From NCBI GenBank assembly GCA_003602575.1, contig QQRY01000057.1:96137-156670 (forward strand): a DNA stretch of 60,534 nucleotides. The letters are read 5' to 3'. Positions 60,517 through 60,534 of the stretch are shown here, in pieces. Below the pieces are notes generated by a model, which searched no databases, had not been told where the DNA came from, and saw nothing but the letters and a program-made list of their open reading frames with translations. The translations under genes and the position numbers were made by a program. How positions within the stretch are numbered: the first letter of the stretch is position 1; each line of letters opens with the position of its first letter. This stretch comes from Candidatus Poseidoniales archaeon. Its GTDB lineage: Archaea; Thermoplasmatota; Poseidoniia; Poseidoniales; Poseidoniaceae.

Positions 60517-60534
60517 TATGGCGCGGCAGGGGAG

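Overview
The window looks like a chromosomal segment of a marine-type euryarchaeon. My inference is Marine Group II / Poseidoniales, because archaeal information genes (S6e, aIF2-gamma, Cdc6/Orc1, Dph2, A-type ATP synthase) sit beside bacterial-type genes (GyrB, class-II CCA/poly(A)-polymerase-type nucleotidyltransferase, SMC-ScpA-ScpB, class-II HMG-CoA reductase). Genes are dense, with no recognisable CRISPR array, IS element, rRNA or tRNA. The gyrB 5' part at the left edge (minus strand, about 1-1391) is missing from the ORF track because it runs off the window. Main points of interest: (1) ATP synthase subunit I carries an in-frame pair of canonical EF-hands next to a His-rich stretch, and a similar EF-hand pair occurs in a separate protein in this window; (2) a tandem triad of KaiC/RecA-like genes, one with an intact Walker A and two degenerate, downstream of a pilin-like N-terminus fused to a lamin-tail-like domain; (3) a tightly overlapping ATPase (Walker A K->R) / beta-propeller / DUF357 operon, with a cluster of TTAACGC-type repeats in its divergent promoter region; (4) an M50/S2P-like membrane protein apparently lacking the catalytic motifs; (5) a GcvH-like protein with Glu at the lipoyl-lysine position; (6) ScpA and ScpB in the same frame, separated by a single TAA, with no ATG/GTG/TTG at the expected ScpB start. 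All family calls come from reading motifs; no database search was run.
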